Shown here one piece after another: positions 1-9,226 of a DNA stretch of 64,000 nucleotides. Under the pieces are notes generated by a model. It was not told the DNA's origin. It did no database searches and worked only from the letters and a program-made list of their open reading frames with translations. Source of the stretch: Neobacillus cucumis (GTDB taxonomy: Bacteria > Bacillota > Bacilli > Bacillales > Cytobacillaceae); NCBI RefSeq assembly GCF_002860255.1, contig NZ_PGVE01000042.1, positions 159,913 to 223,912 on the forward strand, given 5' to 3'. Every line of letters starts with the position of its first letter. The first letter of the stretch is position 1. Made by a program: the position numbers and the translations under genes.

Positions 1-282
1 CAATATACCCAACTAAATCACTCTTTCCATATGACACTTGTAGAAATGAGTAAAAGTGAGACGATTAAAACGATGTATTCAAGGCTTGGATGGCCTCTGC
101 TAAGAATCCAAAGTCTATCATTTGCGAATGATGGAAATATTGAAAAGTCCGTAAGAGAGCATCAAATGTTAATCGGATTTTTGAGGGAAGAAAACATCCA
201 GGAAGCAGCGAATCTTTTAAAACATCATAACGAAGATGTCATTTCAAGTATGAAGAAAAAGCTAGGTTCAAAGAATAAATAA
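1..282 (+). CDS. GntR/FadR-type transcriptional regulator, C-terminal part (5' end outside window)
   Basis: The frame is open from base 1, so the gene starts upstream and only the last 93 codons are visible. The visible part resembles the end of the FCD ligand-binding domain of FadR-subfamily GntR regulators. A pattern NHSFH near the start would supply a metal-ligand histidine, and the final helices carry REHQMLIGFLREENIQEAAN, the usual layout of that domain's last helix pair. The DNA-binding domain is not in the window. The gene lies 51 bp upstream of the malonate decarboxylase operon on the same strand, so it is probably the malonate-responsive regulator (MdcY role). That role is inferred from position; the family call rests on the C-terminal pattern. 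Confidence 0.75.
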   Translation, partial: QYTQLNHSFHMTLVEMSKSETIKTMYSRLGWPLLRIQSLSFANDGNIEKSVREHQMLIGFLREENIQEAANLLKHHNEDVISSMKKKLGSKNK

Positions 283-333
283 GTTTTTGCAAGATTAACA
301 GAGTAGTTGAGTTTTCAAACAAGGTGGTGAAAG

Positions 334-1272
334 TTGGTGAAACACGCATTTTTATTTCCTGGCCAAGGTTCCCAGAAGCCGAATATGCTCCATGAACTGC
401 CTAAACATCCTGCGGTTGAGGCAGTTCTGCAAGAAGCGATGGAGGTACTTGGAGAAAACGTTTACAATGTTGATTCCAAGGAAGCCTTGATATCGACTGT
501 CTCAGTTCAAATCTGCCTGCTTGTTTCCTCGGTTGCTATTTTAAGAGTTTTTGAAGTTGAAGGGGTATATCCAGATTTTGTGGCAGGCCATTCTGCAGGT
601 GCTTTCAGTGCAGCGGTTGCATGTAAGGCTATTGAGTTTGCAGATGCTTTAAGAATGATAAAGCTAAGAGGGCAGCTAATGGAACAGGCCTTTCCAAGAG
701 GCTACGGAATGGGTGTCATTACTGGAATGGATGAACAGACAGTAAAAGAACTAGCAAATTCTTGTTTTACAGAGACAGAACCTGTATTCACGGCAAATGT
801 CAATGCTCCGGATCAAATTACAATCTCTGGTTCTATTGCTGCACTAAATCAGGTGATTCATCGTGCCAGAAATAAAGGAGCTAGAACCGCGGAACTTCTA
901 AATGTGAACATACCCTCCCATTGTTCCTTGCTAAACTCAGTTTCTAAGTCATTACATGAGGAATTTTTAAAAATTAAATTTAGACAGCCAGTCATTCCAT
1001 ACGCTTGTAACCGGACAGCAAGGCTTTTAAGATCGCCAGAACAAGTTAGAGAGGATCTTTCCTTTAACGTTTCTCATCCAGTTATGTGGCATGATATTTC
1101 TTCCATCCTTTGTGAGCACGGCACAAGGCTTTTTATTGAGATGCCTCCAGGAAATGTTCTTACCAGTTTATCCAAAAAAGCACGGCCTGGTGCCCGTTCT
1201 TTTTCTGTAGATGAAAATGGGTTTCGAAATTGTTTAGTTATGGCAAGGCGTTTTTGTTCTGAACATTCTTAA
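334..1272 (+). CDS. mdcH: Malonate decarboxylase malonyl-CoA:ACP malonyltransferase (epsilon subunit)
   Basis: This is an FabD-type acyltransferase of 312 aa. It opens with the FLFPGQGSQ motif and has the nucleophile elbow GHSAGAF, with Ser87 as the likely catalytic serine. In the malonate decarboxylase system MdcH charges the acyl-carrier subunit with malonyl groups and so starts the catalytic cycle. It is the first mdc gene here; in many Proteobacteria it is the last. The start is TTG at 334 or GTG at 337. A purine-rich site (AAGGTGG, 321-327) fits either, and GTG at 337 has slightly better spacing. FabD of fatty acid synthesis is the alternative, but the tight linkage to five other mdc genes argues for MdcH. 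Confidence 0.88.
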   Translation: MVKHAFLFPGQGSQKPNMLHELPKHPAVEAVLQEAMEVLGENVYNVDSKEALISTVSVQICLLVSSVAILRVFEVEGVYPDFVAGHSAGAFSAAVACKAIEFADALRMIKLRGQLMEQAFPRGYGMGVITGMDEQTVKELANSCFTETEPVFTANVNAPDQITISGSIAALNQVIHRARNKGARTAELLNVNIPSHCSLLNSVSKSLHEEFLKIKFRQPVIPYACNRTARLLRSPEQVREDLSFNVSHPVMWHDISSILCEHGTRLFIEMPPGNVLTSLSKKARPGARSFSVDENGFRNCLVMARRFCSEHS

Positions 1273-1309
1273 ATATAAAAGTTTAATAGGGGAAAGGGGA
1301 TAGCAGGAA

Positions 1310-2956
1310 ATGCAGGCAATAAAAAAACACTCTTGGAAAAAACGATTAGAGGCAAAAGAAAAGAGAATAGAGAAATTGAAAGACATAACGAGCAGCCGAA
1401 TTATCCCTACAAACAAAATTGTTCAGGCGCTTGAAACCTTAATTCAGCCTGGAGATCGCGTCGTTTTGGAGGGAAACAATCAGAAGCAGGCATCCTTCCT
1501 ATCGGCTGCTCTTGCCAAGGCAGACCCGGAAAAATTATATGATTTACATATGATTATGTCGAGCATCTCCCGGCCTGAGCATTTAGATCTGTTTGAATAT
1601 GGAATCGCTAGAAAAGTAGATTTTTCCTACGCAGGGCCACAAAGCCTCCGTATTGCACAAATGCTGGAAGACGGGAAACTAACCATGGGTGAAATCCATA
1701 CCTATGTGGAACTATATGGAAGATTGTTCATTGACTTAATTCCATCCGTTGCGCTAGTAGCTGCTGACAAAGCTGATGCTGCCGGTAATTTATACACGGG
1801 GCCGAACACGGAAGAAACACCAACATTGGTTGAAGCAGCAGCATTTCGTGATGGCATAGTCATTGCGCAGGTAAATGAATTAGCCGACGAACTTCCGCGT
1901 GTTGATATTCCAGGTTCCTGGATTGACTATGTCGTTGTTGCTGACAAGCCCTATCAACTAGAGCCTCTTTTTACTCGTGATCCTCGCCATATTACAGATA
2001 TCCAGGTGCTGCAGGCCATGATGATCATCCGTGGTATATATGAAAAGCACCAAGTAAAGTCATTGAATCATGGAATTGGCTATAATACAGCTGCCATTGA
2101 ATTGTTACTTCCGACATATGGAGAACAGCTTGGCCTTAAAGGAAAGATTTGCAAACACTGGGCGTTAAATCCGCATCCTACACTGATTCCTGCAATCGAA
2201 AGCGGCTGGGTAGAGAGTGTCCACTGCTTTGGCGGAGAAGTTGGAATGGAAAAATATGTGGCCTCAAGGCGAGATGTTTTTTTTACCGGCCGTGACGGAA
2301 GTTTGCGCTCGAACCGGACATTATGCCAGCTGGCAGGGCAATATGCTGTCGATTTGTTTGTAGGTTCAAGTCTGCAAATTGACGCTTACGGAAATTCTTC
2401 GACTGTTACCCGTGGGAGGCTAGCAGGGTTCGGCGGCGCACCAAATATGGGGCATGACCCAGGTGGAAGGAGACATTCATCCGAGGCTTGGCTGGACATG
2501 AAGACAAACAATGATCCGCTTGCACGTGGGAAAAAGCTGGTAGTCCAGGTTGTTGAAACCTTCCAAAACGGAAATAAACCGGTGTTTGTTGAATCATTAG
2601 ATGCACTGGATGTGAAAAATGATGCCAATCTCGCAACGGCACCAGTCATGATTTATGGTGAAGACGTCACACATATTGTTACTGAAGAAGGGATTGCTTA
2701 TTTATATAAGGCAAACAGCATGGAAGAACGCAGGCAGGCAATTGCAGCAATCGCAGGCGTTAGTCCGATTGGGCTTGAACATGACGTCAGAAAGACGGAT
2801 AAATTGAGGAGAGAAGGATTGATTGCCCTCCCTGAGGATCTTGGTATTAGAAGAACGGATGCAAAGCGTTCCCTGCTTGCTGCTAAAAATGTAGAAGAGC
2901 TGGTGGAATGGTCAGATGGTTTATATGAACCACCTGCTAAATTCCGAAGCTGGTAA
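1310..2956 (+). CDS. mdcA: Malonate decarboxylase alpha subunit (acetyl-ACP:malonate ACP transferase)
   Basis: The 548-aa product matches the length and overall sequence of MdcA. This subunit swaps acetyl for malonyl on the prosthetic group of the carrier protein: acetyl-S-ACP plus malonate gives malonyl-S-ACP plus acetate. MdcA belongs to the CoA-transferase-like fold, and glycine-rich stretches such as GGAPNMGHDPGGRRHS around residues 373-388 are typical. The ATG at 1310 follows a purine-rich site (AGCAGGAA). The next gene begins 14 bp after the stop, so the two are probably translated from one message. It is cytoplasmic, with no signal peptide or membrane segment. I am confident in the family because the whole cassette is present. 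Confidence 0.92.
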   Translation: MQAIKKHSWKKRLEAKEKRIEKLKDITSSRIIPTNKIVQALETLIQPGDRVVLEGNNQKQASFLSAALAKADPEKLYDLHMIMSSISRPEHLDLFEYGIARKVDFSYAGPQSLRIAQMLEDGKLTMGEIHTYVELYGRLFIDLIPSVALVAADKADAAGNLYTGPNTEETPTLVEAAAFRDGIVIAQVNELADELPRVDIPGSWIDYVVVADKPYQLEPLFTRDPRHITDIQVLQAMMIIRGIYEKHQVKSLNHGIGYNTAAIELLLPTYGEQLGLKGKICKHWALNPHPTLIPAIESGWVESVHCFGGEVGMEKYVASRRDVFFTGRDGSLRSNRTLCQLAGQYAVDLFVGSSLQIDAYGNSSTVTRGRLAGFGGAPNMGHDPGGRRHSSEAWLDMKTNNDPLARGKKLVVQVVETFQNGNKPVFVESLDALDVKNDANLATAPVMIYGEDVTHIVTEEGIAYLYKANSMEERRQAIAAIAGVSPIGLEHDVRKTDKLRREGLIALPEDLGIRRTDAKRSLLAAKNVEELVEWSDGLYEPPAKFRSW

Positions 2957-2970
2957 CAGGGTGCAGTCAA

Positions 2971-3849
2971 ATGGAAAAATTACTATCCTACACAGAGAAG
3001 CTCGCCATTTTAGCAGTACAGGCGCTGATTGAGGAGGCAGAACTGACGCCGAAGCCAGGTCTTGTTGATAAAGAAAGCACAGGTTCTCATCAGGATATGT
3101 CGATTGAATTAATGATTCAATCAGCCAGATCAATAGAGCCAGCGTTTAGAGAAATGGCCAAGGTAAGCTATGGAAAGGTTCCATCCCAGGATTTAAGGGA
3201 AGAGATTGCTGCTATCGGCCGCCAAGGGGAAATCGATATGTTCCAAGCTACCGGGGGAGTGAATACACACAAAGGTGCTATCTGGGCGTTAGGGCTGCTT
3301 GTTTCAAGCGCCGCTATGAATCCTGGAGAGACATCATTAGACCATATTGCGAAAACCGCGGGGAAGCTTGCCAGTTTCCCGGATCGGAACCTGACACAAC
3401 AAATAACGAATGGTAAAAGAGTTAAAGAAAAATACGGAGTAAATGGAGCCCTGGGGGAAGCTCAGCAAGGGTTCCCTCATATAAGAAAAATAGCCTTACC
3501 TGTTCTTAATAATTCGAGGAGCAGGGGCATCAAAGAGGACCTATCCAGGTTGAATACCTTAATTGCACTTATGTCAAGTCTTGATGACACATGTATATTA
3601 CATCGGGGAGGGGCTCAAAGCTTGACCACTACTAAGGAACTTGCTTCGGAAATCCTGCTATTAGGCGGAGTTGGGACAAAGACAGGATGGAAGATTTTAG
3701 AGGAGCTAAGCCAATTCTTAATTAAGTGCCATGCTTCTCCAGGCGGGAGTGCGGATTTGTTGGCGGCTACATTATTCCTTGATGAACTCTATAAAAATAA
3801 CAAGAGCTATTTATGGGAGTTCAAAAAGTACTCGCTCATTAGAAAATAA
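2971..3849 (+). CDS. mdcB: Triphosphoribosyl-dephospho-CoA synthase
   Basis: The product (292 aa) belongs to the CitG/MdcB family, which makes 2'-(5''-triphosphoribosyl)-3'-dephospho-CoA from ATP and dephospho-CoA. This is the precursor of the malonate decarboxylase prosthetic group. The N-terminal EAELTPKPGLVDKESTGSH motif is characteristic of the family, as are the later stretches GVNTHKGAIWALG and YGVNGALGEAQQGFPHIR. The gene sits between mdcA and the carrier-protein gene mdcC. CitG of citrate lyase has the same chemistry, but no citrate lyase genes are nearby. The ATG at 2971 is 14 bp behind the mdcA stop. Confidence 0.92.
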   Translation: MEKLLSYTEKLAILAVQALIEEAELTPKPGLVDKESTGSHQDMSIELMIQSARSIEPAFREMAKVSYGKVPSQDLREEIAAIGRQGEIDMFQATGGVNTHKGAIWALGLLVSSAAMNPGETSLDHIAKTAGKLASFPDRNLTQQITNGKRVKEKYGVNGALGEAQQGFPHIRKIALPVLNNSRSRGIKEDLSRLNTLIALMSSLDDTCILHRGGAQSLTTTKELASEILLLGGVGTKTGWKILEELSQFLIKCHASPGGSADLLAATLFLDELYKNNKSYLWEFKKYSLIRK

Positions 3850-3862
3850 GGAGGGTGCAAAA

Positions 3863-4174
3863 ATGGAAAAATTAATGTTTCGTTTTCCGGGAACAAAAAA
3901 AGTCGAGTCAAATGCACATGTGGGTGTAGTTGGATCTGGAGATTTGGAAATTTTGATGGAACCATCAGAAGGAGCCTATGCAGAAGTACTTATACGTACT
4001 GGTACAACCGGCTTCAAAGAAACATGGAAAGCCGTTTTAGAGAGATTTTTTTCACAGCACGAGGTATCAGCTATAATAAAAATTAATGATTTTGGTGCAA
4101 CTCCAGGAGTTGTAACATTACGTTTATCACAAGCATTGGAGGTGGCTAACGATGCTAGATACGCTAAAAAATAG
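3863..4174 (+). CDS. mdcC: Malonate decarboxylase acyl carrier protein (delta subunit)
   Basis: This 103-aa carrier protein has a Ser25 within VVGSGDLEIL. That is the position at which Klebsiella MdcC carries the phosphoribosyl-dephospho-CoA group (Ser25, from memory). The frame is open further upstream to 3731, but ATG 3863 is the start because it follows a good site (AAGGAGGG, 3848-3855) and gives the normal family length. The 3' end overlaps the next gene by 23 nt, which suggests coupled translation of carrier and carboxyl-processing subunits. Confidence 0.92.
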   Translation: MEKLMFRFPGTKKVESNAHVGVVGSGDLEILMEPSEGAYAEVLIRTGTTGFKETWKAVLERFFSQHEVSAIIKINDFGATPGVVTLRLSQALEVANDARYAKK

Positions 4175-5843
4175 CTTTGTTGAATGCAGCGGACGTGAAA
4201 TGGCACGTGCCTTGTTAGATGAATCGAGCTATCGGGAATTGCTGGATCCATTCTCAGGTATAGAATCACCACATTTGGAACCTCAGGGCATTGTCCCACA
4301 AAGTGATGATGGTGTGGTGATTGCAAGGGGAGAATTGCATGGACTTCCTTTATTGGTAATATCTATAGAAGGGAATTTCCAGGGAGGAGGTATTGGGGAG
4401 GTATCCGGTGCTAAAATTGCAGGTGCACTCGAACTTGCTTTGGAGGAAAATAAAGCAGGCGGATTAGTGTACCCAGTCATTGTGTTTGATACAGGAGGCG
4501 TGAGGCTGCAGGAAGCAAACTACGGTCTATTGTCCATTGCAGAAATCGGAGCTTCCATCGTTGCGCTTCGGGAATATGTACCGGTTATCGGTATGATTCC
4601 TGGAAAGATTGGAGCATTTGGCGGGATGTCCATTACCGCTGGATTATGCAGCTTCTTAATCATGACACGTGAAGGAAGACTTGGACTAAATGGTCCTGAG
4701 GTCATAGAACAAGAAGCAGGGATTGAGGAATTCGATTCCATGGATCGTCAGCTAATTTGGAATACAATTGGTGGAAATCAAAGAGAGGCTATAGAATTGG
4801 CCGATCTGGTTGTGGAAGATGATATTGAAGCTTTTCAGCAGGCCATTCTTTCTGCAGTCAAAAAAGCTGCTGGAAATCCACCAAGAAGCACCCAGGTTGA
4901 AAGGTATCTAACGTTTTTACAAACGATCGATACTTCGGAACCAATTAACCCGTTTAAAGCACGTCATTTATGGAAGCAATTCGAGAATGCTAAACTAGTT
5001 GATTATAGCTTTGGGAGGACCATACAGGAAAATGAAATTGTAAGCAGAGGACATAAATGGTTTAATCTCTTAACAAATGAGACCACAACTATCAGTAATA
5101 TCCCTTCTGTTCTTTGCGCAGATTCCTTTATCGGGAACATTCCGGCGCGTTTCCTTGCGGTTGTGCCGGATAAAAATAGCCGCTTCCCAAGAGCACGCTC
5201 AGGTGAATTCGGCCTGGAAGAGGGATGGATGATTGCCAAACATATTCGTGATGTGATTGAGGAAGACCGGCATCAGGAGAAGCGGGCCATTATCGCGATT
5301 GTTGATGTACCAAGCCAGGCTTATGGCTATCGTGAAGAATTGCTTGGAATTCATCAGGCATGTGCTGCAGCCGTTGATGCATATGCTTCTGCTAGATTAG
5401 CAGGGCATCCAGTCATTGCTTTCATACCAGGAAAGGCTATTTCAGGGGCTTTTCTTTCCCACGGAATGCAAGCCAGCCGTCTAATAGCCTTAGAGGATGA
5501 AGGGGTGAATGTTCACGTAATGTCCAAACAATCAGCTGCAAGGATTACACAGCGTACGATTGAAGAATTGGAGGATGCAACAAAAAAAGTTCCTGCAATG
5601 GCCTATGATATTCGTTCTTTTGAAAAACTAGGTGCCCTATTTGCCTTAATAAGTGGAATAAATGCCGATACCCCAGAGATTTCAGACCGAGAAGCGGTAT
5701 TAAGTAAAGTGGCTGAAGCCATTGAAGATATCAAAAACAGTTCAAGGAATCTTAGCTGCAGACTCACTTCTTCTTTTGCCCGAGAAGGTGGGAGGGCAGC
5801 TTCGATACTCGTTCGGGAAAAACTTGCAGAACAATGGCGCTAG
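4152..5843 (+). CDS. mdcD/E: Fused malonate decarboxylase beta/gamma subunits (MdcD-MdcE)
   Basis: A single 563-aa frame covers both decarboxylase subunits, which are separate genes in Klebsiella and Pseudomonas. Residues about 1-270 are the carboxyltransferase-like MdcD half (VFDTGGVRLQEANYG, PVIGMIPGKIGAFGGMS). Residues about 285-563 are MdcE (NSRFPRARSGEFGLEEGW, SQAYGYREELLGIH, FIPGKAISGAFLSHG). Together they decarboxylate malonyl-S-ACP to acetyl-S-ACP. There is no internal stop or frameshift, and the joint falls near residues 265-290. Such fused proteins are known in annotation databases, so the fusion itself is not new. The start at ATG 4152 lies inside the end of mdcC. Confidence 0.92.
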   Translation: MLDTLKNSFVECSGREMARALLDESSYRELLDPFSGIESPHLEPQGIVPQSDDGVVIARGELHGLPLLVISIEGNFQGGGIGEVSGAKIAGALELALEENKAGGLVYPVIVFDTGGVRLQEANYGLLSIAEIGASIVALREYVPVIGMIPGKIGAFGGMSITAGLCSFLIMTREGRLGLNGPEVIEQEAGIEEFDSMDRQLIWNTIGGNQREAIELADLVVEDDIEAFQQAILSAVKKAAGNPPRSTQVERYLTFLQTIDTSEPINPFKARHLWKQFENAKLVDYSFGRTIQENEIVSRGHKWFNLLTNETTTISNIPSVLCADSFIGNIPARFLAVVPDKNSRFPRARSGEFGLEEGWMIAKHIRDVIEEDRHQEKRAIIAIVDVPSQAYGYREELLGIHQACAAAVDAYASARLAGHPVIAFIPGKAISGAFLSHGMQASRLIALEDEGVNVHVMSKQSAARITQRTIEELEDATKKVPAMAYDIRSFEKLGALFALISGINADTPEISDREAVLSKVAEAIEDIKNSSRNLSCRLTSSFAREGGRAASILVREKLAEQWR

Positions 5844-6484
5844 AACCACATGACTTACTAAAGATTAATCCAAAGGATATCATCAGCCACACTATACTCC
5901 CTGAGTGGGTCGTACATTCTTTGGAGACAGCACCATTTGTTGTGGTCCGCAGGGTCCATGCACCAATAGGTCAGGCAGCCATTGGTATTAGGGGCAAGCA
6001 AAGGAACCAGAGATTTGGGGCATTTTTACAAGTACAGAGTGTTATAAAGCAAATAAAACCTGAAGACCTTACCGCAAGAGAACAGTGGAAGGATAAGCAA
6101 TCACCGGTTTTCGCGGCTATGGAGTTCGCAAAAGAGATATTCAATACTCACAGGCTTTCATGGGGGCCTGGAGGAAGTGTCGGTTTCGAGCTTGCTAGTG
6201 GTGTGAAAACAGTGACATCAAAAAGCGATCTAGACTTGATAATTCGTTCACCAGTACCATTGGAGTTTTATATAGCGAGTGAGATGGTGGAAGAGTTACA
6301 AAAAAGCCCGGTAAAGGTAGATGTTCAAGTAGAAACCCCTGCCGGTGCCTTTTCATTGATGGAGTATGCAAGAGGTCCTGGGCCGGTGTTATTAAAAACA
6401 ATGTTCGGCCCAAAGTTGAGCCGCAATCCTTGGGACGTATCTAAAGATTTACTTAATTTAAATAATGGGCTGCATTCCTGTTAA
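5834..6484 (+). CDS. mdcG: Malonate decarboxylase holo-ACP synthase (phosphoribosyl-dephospho-CoA transferase)
   Basis: This 216-aa nucleotidyltransferase attaches the prosthetic group made by MdcB to the carrier protein MdcC. The nucleotidyltransferase signature is visible as GPGGSVGFELASG, followed by SKSDLDLIIRSP at about residues 134-145, which supplies the metal-binding Asp-x-Asp. It begins 10 nt before the end of mdcD/E and closes the operon, being followed at once by a strong terminator. No transporter (mdcL/M, mdcF or madLM type) follows, so malonate uptake must be encoded elsewhere or upstream of the window. Confidence 0.9.
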   Translation: MALEPHDLLKINPKDIISHTILPEWVVHSLETAPFVVVRRVHAPIGQAAIGIRGKQRNQRFGAFLQVQSVIKQIKPEDLTAREQWKDKQSPVFAAMEFAKEIFNTHRLSWGPGGSVGFELASGVKTVTSKSDLDLIIRSPVPLEFYIASEMVEELQKSPVKVDVQVETPAGAFSLMEYARGPGPVLLKTMFGPKLSRNPWDVSKDLLNLNNGLHSC

Positions 6485-6495
6485 TGAAGAAGTAT

Positions 6496-6524
6496 GACTA
6501 TCTTATTGATAGTCCTTTTTTTTT
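6496..6524 (+). terminator. Rho-independent terminator of the mdc operon
   Basis: A perfect 7-bp stem GACTATC/GATAGTC with loop TTATT is followed after one C by nine T residues. It starts 12 bp after the mdcG stop and separates the malonate operon from the stress genes. Confidence 0.9.
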
Positions 6525-6540
6525 ACCTTGAGCTACCGCT

Positions 6541-6569
6541 TTTCTAAGTATTTGTGTTATTGATATAAT
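6541..6569 (+). promoter_or_regulatory. Possible sigma-A promoter of rsbRSTU
   Basis: TATAAT at 6564-6569 lies 41 bp upstream of rsbR, downstream of the mdc terminator. The -35 region at 17-bp spacing (6541-6546, TTTCTA) is poor. In Bacillus subtilis the first promoter of the rsb operon is sigma-A dependent, which would fit. This is a weak call. Confidence 0.35.
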
Positions 6570-6609
6570 ACTATAAAGCGGATTTATCAAAGTAAAGGAG
6601 GAATTTAAA

Positions 6610-7434
6610 ATGGGAGAGTCAAATTATATTATTCAATATATTCAAAAAAACAGGGAGCATCTAGTCAATGAATGGATCGATAAACTAAATAATCTAAATG
6701 AGAAAAATATATCAAATATAATATCAGATCAAGGGTTTGCTAATATTTGTAATGAGTATATAAATCTATTAATTTATGACTATAATAAAGAGGAGAATGC
6801 AAAAAACAGAATAAGCAGTTTTACGCAAAAATTAATTCAACTAGGGTGGACCTTGAGTTTTATTATGGATTGTATCACTGAATTTGGTAAAATTGTTTTC
6901 TTTCATATGACAAAAGATGATTCAGAAAAGAAGCAAATGGAATTTGTTTGGGATTATGATAAATGGATTAGTCCAATTAACAATAAATTATTCAGTCAGT
7001 ACGCAGCCTCTTGGCAAAAAACGATCTCTTTACAAAAAATTGCCCTTGAAGAATTATCTGCTCCACTTATCCCAGTTTTCGATAATATTTCTGTCATGCC
7101 TCTCGTTGGAACCATTGATACAGAGAGGGCAAAAAGTATAATGGGAAATCTACTTGAAGGGGTAGTGAAATATCGATCCGAAGTTGTATTGATTGATATA
7201 ACAGGGGTCCCTGTAGTAGATACAATGGTGGCTCATTATATTATTCAAGCTGTTGAAGCAGTAAGATTAGTTGGAGCAAAATGCTTAATTGTGGGAATAA
7301 GGCCCGAGATAGCCCAAACAATTGTGAATCTAGGAATTAATCTAAATCAAGTTATTACAAAAAGCAACTTACAAAAGGGGATTATGGCTGCATTAGAAAT
7401 GACAAATCGAAAGATTGTATCAACGGAGGAATAG
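6610..7434 (+). CDS. rsbR: RsbR-type stressosome protein (STAS domain)
   Basis: The 274-aa protein has a variable N-terminal sensor half (about 1-145, expected non-haem globin fold) and a C-terminal STAS domain (about 150-265). With RsbS it builds the stressosome, the large cytoplasmic particle that holds the kinase RsbT until stress. The two threonines phosphorylated in RsbR proteins appear conserved: Thr205 in VVDTMVAHY and Thr237 in [11 protein letters not shown]. An AAAGGAGG site at 6594-6601 precedes ATG 6610. The stop is followed after one base by rsbS. Gene order R-S-T-U matches the Bacillus subtilis sigB operon. Confidence 0.92.
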   Translation: MGESNYIIQYIQKNREHLVNEWIDKLNNLNEKNISNIISDQGFANICNEYINLLIYDYNKEENAKNRISSFTQKLIQLGWTLSFIMDCITEFGKIVFFHMTKDDSEKKQMEFVWDYDKWISPINNKLFSQYAASWQKTISLQKIALEELSAPLIPVFDNISVMPLVGTIDTERAKSIMGNLLEGVVKYRSEVVLIDITGVPVVDTMVAHYIIQAVEAVRLVGAKCLIVGIRPEIAQTIVNLGINLNQVITKSNLQKGIMAALEMTNRKIVSTEE

Positions 7435-7435
7435 G

Positions 7436-7798
7436 ATGAATACAAGAATACCAATTCTAAAATTATATGATTATTTGTTTGTTTCCATTCAGTGGGAGCT
7501 TGATGATAAAACAGCCTTACAATTTCAAGAATCATTGCTACAGAGAATACATGAAACCGGTGCTAGCGGTGTGGTTATTGATTTAACATCTGTCGATATG
7601 ATCGATTCATTTATTGCGAAGGTTTTAGGTGATGTAATTAGTATGTCCAAATTAATGGGGGTAAAAGTTGTTTTAACTGGCATTCAACCAGCTGTAGCAA
7701 TTACGTTAGTTGAACTCGGGATTCACCTCCAAGATGTCCATACAGCCATTGATCTAGAAAAGGGGTTAGAAACATTACAAAGGGAGTTGGGGGATTAA
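7436..7798 (+). CDS. rsbS: RsbS, STAS-domain antagonist of RsbT
   Basis: This single-domain STAS protein of 120 aa starts at ATG 7436, one base after the rsbR stop and behind a GGAGGA site at 7425-7430. Ser58 in [12 protein letters not shown] corresponds to the serine that RsbT phosphorylates (Ser59 in Bacillus subtilis). RsbS is the core stressosome scaffold that binds RsbT. The longer frame from 7415 would overlap rsbR and is not needed. Confidence 0.93.
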   Translation: MNTRIPILKLYDYLFVSIQWELDDKTALQFQESLLQRIHETGASGVVIDLTSVDMIDSFIAKVLGDVISMSKLMGVKVVLTGIQPAVAITLVELGIHLQDVHTAIDLEKGLETLQRELGD

Positions 7799-7801
7799 AG
7801 T

Positions 7802-8218
7802 ATGGAAAACCAATCCTCTGTAAAAATACTATCAGAATGGGATATCGTTGCAGCTAGGCAACTAGGAAGAAACATAGCAAAAGAGCTAGGATTTGGAACA
7901 GTTGACCAGGCCAGAATCACTACAGCAATTTCTGAGTTGGCTCGTAACATTTATTTATATGCCGGCCAAGGAGAAATTCAGTTCGAGCCTGTCAATGAAT
8001 TCGAAAAAAGAGGGTTAAAAGTAACAGCTGTTGATCATGGTCCGGGAATACAGGATATTAGGAGAGCAATGGAGGATGGGTTTTCAACATCGGGGGGTTT
8101 AGGTGCAGGGTTACCAGGAGTGAAACGGTTAATGGATGAATTCGATTTAATCACATCACTAGGGGAAGGAACAACCATTCAAGTAGTAAAATGGCTTCGA
8201 GATAGGAGGTTTGGATAA
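7802..8218 (+). CDS. rsbT: RsbT, serine/threonine kinase switch protein
   Basis: This 138-aa GHKL-type kinase has the N-box (ELARNIYLYAG, Asn49), the G1 box (VDHGPGI, Asp78) and the G2 box (GGLGAGLPGVKR). Under stress it phosphorylates RsbR and RsbS, leaves the stressosome and activates the phosphatase RsbU. It starts 3 bp after rsbS and is followed by rsbU after 3 bp. Anti-sigma factors of the RsbW type share this fold, but the length and gene order fix it as RsbT. Confidence 0.93.
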   Translation: MENQSSVKILSEWDIVAARQLGRNIAKELGFGTVDQARITTAISELARNIYLYAGQGEIQFEPVNEFEKRGLKVTAVDHGPGIQDIRRAMEDGFSTSGGLGAGLPGVKRLMDEFDLITSLGEGTTIQVVKWLRDRRFG

Positions 8219-8221
8219 AAG

Positions 8222-9226
8222 ATGGATTTTAAACAGATTTTAGAATCAAGTTATCGGGAAATACTTCGCAGATATATAGAGGAATCTTCCGAAGCAGCCC
8301 TGTATCAAGGACAAATGTTTAGCAGGAAATCCATCAAACAGCAAATTTCTCCTGAAGAAATTATTAGTATCCATTGTAAAGTTTTAAAGGACCTATATCC
8401 AGACATTAGAGAGGAAATTTTAGCTTCATTTGATTTCCTTATTGAATTTATGATGAACTATGGCTTAGCCTATCAAGAACATCAAAGCTTGCGTGACAAA
8501 CAGTTTGAAATTAAATCGGAAATTGAAATTGCCGCCAGCATTCAAGAAAACTTATTAGAAACGCCAATTCCGAAGCTTGAGGAAGTAGATATTGGTGCCC
8601 TTAGTATACCGGCGAAGAAAATAAACGGAGACTTTTATCGCTTTGTGGAGGATGGAAAAAGTATTAGTATTGCCATTGCAGATGTAATTGGTAAAGGTAT
8701 ACCTGCAGCACTTTGTATGTCTATGATTAAATATGCAATGGATAATTTACCAAAGTGCAGAAATAATCCAAATGATGTGTTAACAAATTTAAATAGAGTT
8801 GTGGAAAGTAATCTGGATTCAAGTATGTTTATCACCATGTTTTACGGAATCTATGATTTTAATAAGCATTCATTTACATATGCTGCTGCAGGCCATGAAC
8901 AAGGGTTTTATTATCATGCTTCTTCTCAATCCTTTGAGGACCTTGAAACAAGAGGTATGGTGTTAGGTGTAGAGCCGAATATTACATATGAGCAATATGA
9001 AAAAAAGGTGAAACCCGGAGATATGATCGTTTTACTATCTGATGGTGTGACTGAATCAAGGACGGAAAATGGGTTTATTGAGCGCTCGGTCATTACGGAT
9101 ATCATTCAATCCACCATGCATTTATCCGCACAAGAAATGGTGGAAAACATTTATCGTCAAATCGAGAGGTTACAGAATTTTGAGATAAGAGATGATTTTA
9201 CGCTAATCATTATAAAAAGAGTTTAA
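8222..9226 (+). CDS. rsbU: RsbU, PP2C-type phosphatase activated by RsbT
   Basis: The 334-aa protein has an N-terminal RsbT-binding helical domain (about 1-85), a short linker helix (about 90-120) and a PP2C/SpoIIE catalytic domain. Metal-binding and core motifs visible are INGDFYRF, IADVIGKGIPAA, GHEQGFYY, LLSDGVTE and the final RDDFTLI. It normally dephosphorylates RsbV so that RsbV frees sigma-B from RsbW. Neither rsbV nor rsbW nor sigB follows; the next gene is rsbX. The last two codons (GTT TAA) also form the -35 element of a sigma-B-like promoter. Confidence 0.93.
   Translation: MDFKQILESSYREILRRYIEESSEAALYQGQMFSRKSIKQQISPEEIISIHCKVLKDLYPDIREEILASFDFLIEFMMNYGLAYQEHQSLRDKQFEIKSEIEIAASIQENLLETPIPKLEEVDIGALSIPAKKINGDFYRFVEDGKSISIAIADVIGKGIPAALCMSMIKYAMDNLPKCRNNPNDVLTNLNRVVESNLDSSMFITMFYGIYDFNKHSFTYAAAGHEQGFYYHASSQSFEDLETRGMVLGVEPNITYEQYEKKVKPGDMIVLLSDGVTESRTENGFIERSVITDIIQSTMHLSAQEMVENIYRQIERLQNFEIRDDFTLIIIKRV

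Noticed and set aside
2386..2970. Minus-strand open frames inside mdcA
   Set aside because: They are antisense shadows of a gene with clear family motifs and lack ribosome sites.
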